6,092 nucleotides of DNA. Origin: Actinomycetes bacterium. GTDB lineage: Bacteria; Actinomycetota; Actinomycetes; Actinomycetales; Cellulomonadaceae. The stretch covers positions 1 to 6,092 of the forward strand of contig JAEWQZ010000200.1 of the NCBI GenBank assembly GCA_023460255.1, given 5' to 3'. The notes beneath the pieces are model-generated. The model was not told the DNA's origin and ran no database searches. It saw only the letters and a program-made list of their open reading frames with translations. Below are positions 4,765 to 6,092 of this stretch, one piece after another. A program made the translations under genes and the position numbers. The first letter of the stretch is position 1. Every line of letters begins with the position of its first letter.

Positions 4765-6092
4765 TCACTCCTCCTCGCCGACGACCTCCAGCTCCTCGGC
4801 CTCCCCGATCACGTCCGGCTCCTCCACCGGCTCGGACTCGTCCGGCTCCCCGAGCTCGGCGGAGCCCGCGTCCACCGGCTCGGCGGCCGACGTCGTCCGC
4901 TCCCGCGGCGGTGCCAGCAGGTCGACGGACACCAGGAACGCCGTGCGGCTCCCCGCGCCGAGGAGCTCGCGCAGCTCGCGCCGCCGGGCGGCCTCGGGCA
5001 GCGGTGCTCGGTCGACCGGCAGGTACGCGCCGCGACGCTCCGGGTCCGTGGCGCCGACGTACAGCCGCACGTCCACTGCCGACCCCTCCTGCCCCGTCGG
5101 GTCGACCAGCACCTCGGCCAGGCCGCGGAGCGCGTCGTCGTCGAGGTCGGCCCGCGCGGTCAGCAGCAGCGTCGGCCGCCGCCGCACGAGGGACCGCAGG
5201 ATCGCCCGGCTGCGCTCGCTCCCCTCCCGGACGAGCGAGCGCCGGGACGTGGTCCAGTAGCTGGAGTGCGGGTAGGCGAACGCCATGCCGGCCAGCCATC
5301 GGGTGCCGCCCAGGGACACGTCGCGCACGCCCGGGCCGAAGTGCGGGGCGACGGGACCGCCGACGATGTCGTGCTCGAACCAGAGGTTGGTCCACCGGAC
5401 GCAGGCGAAGGGTGCGGCGTGGTGCCAGCGCGTCGTGCCGCCGTCGGGACCGGGCACCCAGAGGCGGTACGGGTGCCCGGCGGCCCGGCGCACGCGCTGG
5501 ACGGTCGGCGGGACGGCCGCGAGGCTCCGCTCCTCGAACCGGTCGGCCAGGTCCTCGGGGCCGGTGGCGAGGAACGCGTCGGCGTAGGTCAGCGGCGACC
5601 CGAGCGTGACGAGGTCGGTGATGATCCAGCGCCGCGCGCCGGCCGCCTCGGGCAGGTCGCGCAGGACGAGCTGGGCGCCGCGCTGGGCGGCCCAGTAGGC
5701 CGCGCGGGCCGCGTCCCGCTCCTGCGGTGAGCCGGCCGCGCGGAGGGCCTGACCGGCTGCCTCGACGGCGTTGACCGCCTCCGCGGCGACGGTCCCGGCA
5801 CCGTGCGACGGCAGCACGAGGCTGCGCGACCAGCGCGACCAGAGCAGCCGGACGGCGTCGTAGGCGATGACGCTGCCCAGGCTGTGCCCGACGACGACGA
5901 TCCGGTCGTAGCGGTATCGCCCGGTGTCCGGGTCACGGGCCTCGTGCAGGCGGGCGAGCAGGTCGAGGACCCGCTCCCGGATCACCTCGTTCTCCTCGAC
6001 GTTGCCCGGCTGCGTCCCGCCGAGGTAGCGGGCGGCGTCGCCGAGCGTGCGCGTGGTGCGCACGGCGAGGAAGCCCCCGAGGGCCGCCACCA
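4765..6092 (-). CDS. Alpha/beta-hydrolase (lipase/esterase-like), 5' end beyond the window
   Basis: The visible 441-442 codons are the C-terminal part of a larger protein. The frame is open to the right edge, and the first in-frame GTG (6090) is probably internal, as the start of the hydrolase fold should lie further upstream. Numbering from that GTG: GDAARYL (17-23) and YDRIVVVGHSLGSVIAYDAV (61-80) give the nucleophile elbow GHSLG with Ser70. TDLVTLGSPLTYADAF (158-173) follows and is typical of this lipase-like group. FEHDIVGGPV (238-247, Asp241) and YPHSSYW (273-279, His275) are the best candidates for the remaining catalytic Asp and His. About 85 further residues (303-392) of unclear fold end in a strongly acidic tail (403-441, Glu/Asp/Pro-rich, ending EEE). 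Relatives often carry N-terminal membrane helices, which would lie outside the window. Substrate is unknown. Confidence 0.85.
   Translation of the reverse strand, partial: VAALGGFLAVRTTRTLGDAARYLGGTQPGNVEENEVIRERVLDLLARLHEARDPDTGRYRYDRIVVVGHSLGSVIAYDAVRLLWSRWSRSLVLPSHGAGTVAAEAVNAVEAAGQALRAAGSPQERDAARAAYWAAQRGAQLVLRDLPEAAGARRWIITDLVTLGSPLTYADAFLATGPEDLADRFEERSLAAVPPTVQRVRRAAGHPYRLWVPGPDGGTTRWHHAAPFACVRWTNLWFEHDIVGGPVAPHFGPGVRDVSLGGTRWLAGMAFAYPHSSYWTTSRRSLVREGSERSRAILRSLVRRRPTLLLTARADLDDDALRGLAEVLVDPTGQEGSAVDVRLYVGATDPERRGAYLPVDRAPLPEAARRRELRELLGAGSRTAFLVSVDLLAPPRERTTSAAEPVDAGSAELGEPDESEPVEEPDVIGEAEELEVVGEEE

Overview
The window is very GC-rich with strong GC bias at third codon positions. It carries a DUF3145 gene, found essentially only in Actinobacteria, and an actinobacterial-type peptide deformylase. 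Several genes have a TAnnnT box 6-7 nt before the start codon, as leaderless genes of this phylum do. The best guess is a Cellulomonas-like member of the Micrococcales; the genus is inference, the phylum is well supported. The region reads as ordinary chromosomal backbone, with no phage, transposon, CRISPR or defence genes.

Left part (1-1100, minus strand): the 5' 155 codons of a DUF3145 gene run off the left edge. Upstream of it, and on the same strand, is a complete peptide deformylase gene (def). A divergent intergenic region (1101-1274) separates def from two small plus-strand membrane-protein genes: a 100-aa YtxH-like protein and a 61-aa protein with two membrane helices. The second converges on a minus-strand lipoprotein gene (1795-2529) across only 13 bases, which contain part of a GC hairpin.

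Middle (2530-3682, minus strand): a 302-aa two-domain GNAT acetyltransferase gene lies just downstream of a tRNA gene with anticodon CAU (elongator Met, or possibly Ile2). A strong 7-bp hairpin sits between the tRNA and the GNAT start.

Right part: facing away from the tRNA is a short ORF (3787-4053) that looks like the collapsed remnant of a PfkB-family sugar kinase, with start and promoter-like box kept but most of the middle and the C-terminus gone. Then come a 168-aa conserved-type actinobacterial protein of unknown function, a terminator-like hairpin, and tRNA-Asn(GUU) with encoded CCA. Finally a large minus-strand alpha/beta-hydrolase gene with an acidic C-terminal tail has its 5' end beyond the right edge.

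The genes do not form one pathway. def and the tRNAs serve translation; the others are housekeeping-like, envelope or unknown. I see no convincing new multi-gene system. The most interesting points are the kinase remnant, the cluster of leaderless-type starts, the hairpin and start ambiguity at the GNAT gene, and the uncharacterised hydrolase. No gene-free stretch exceeds 300 bases.
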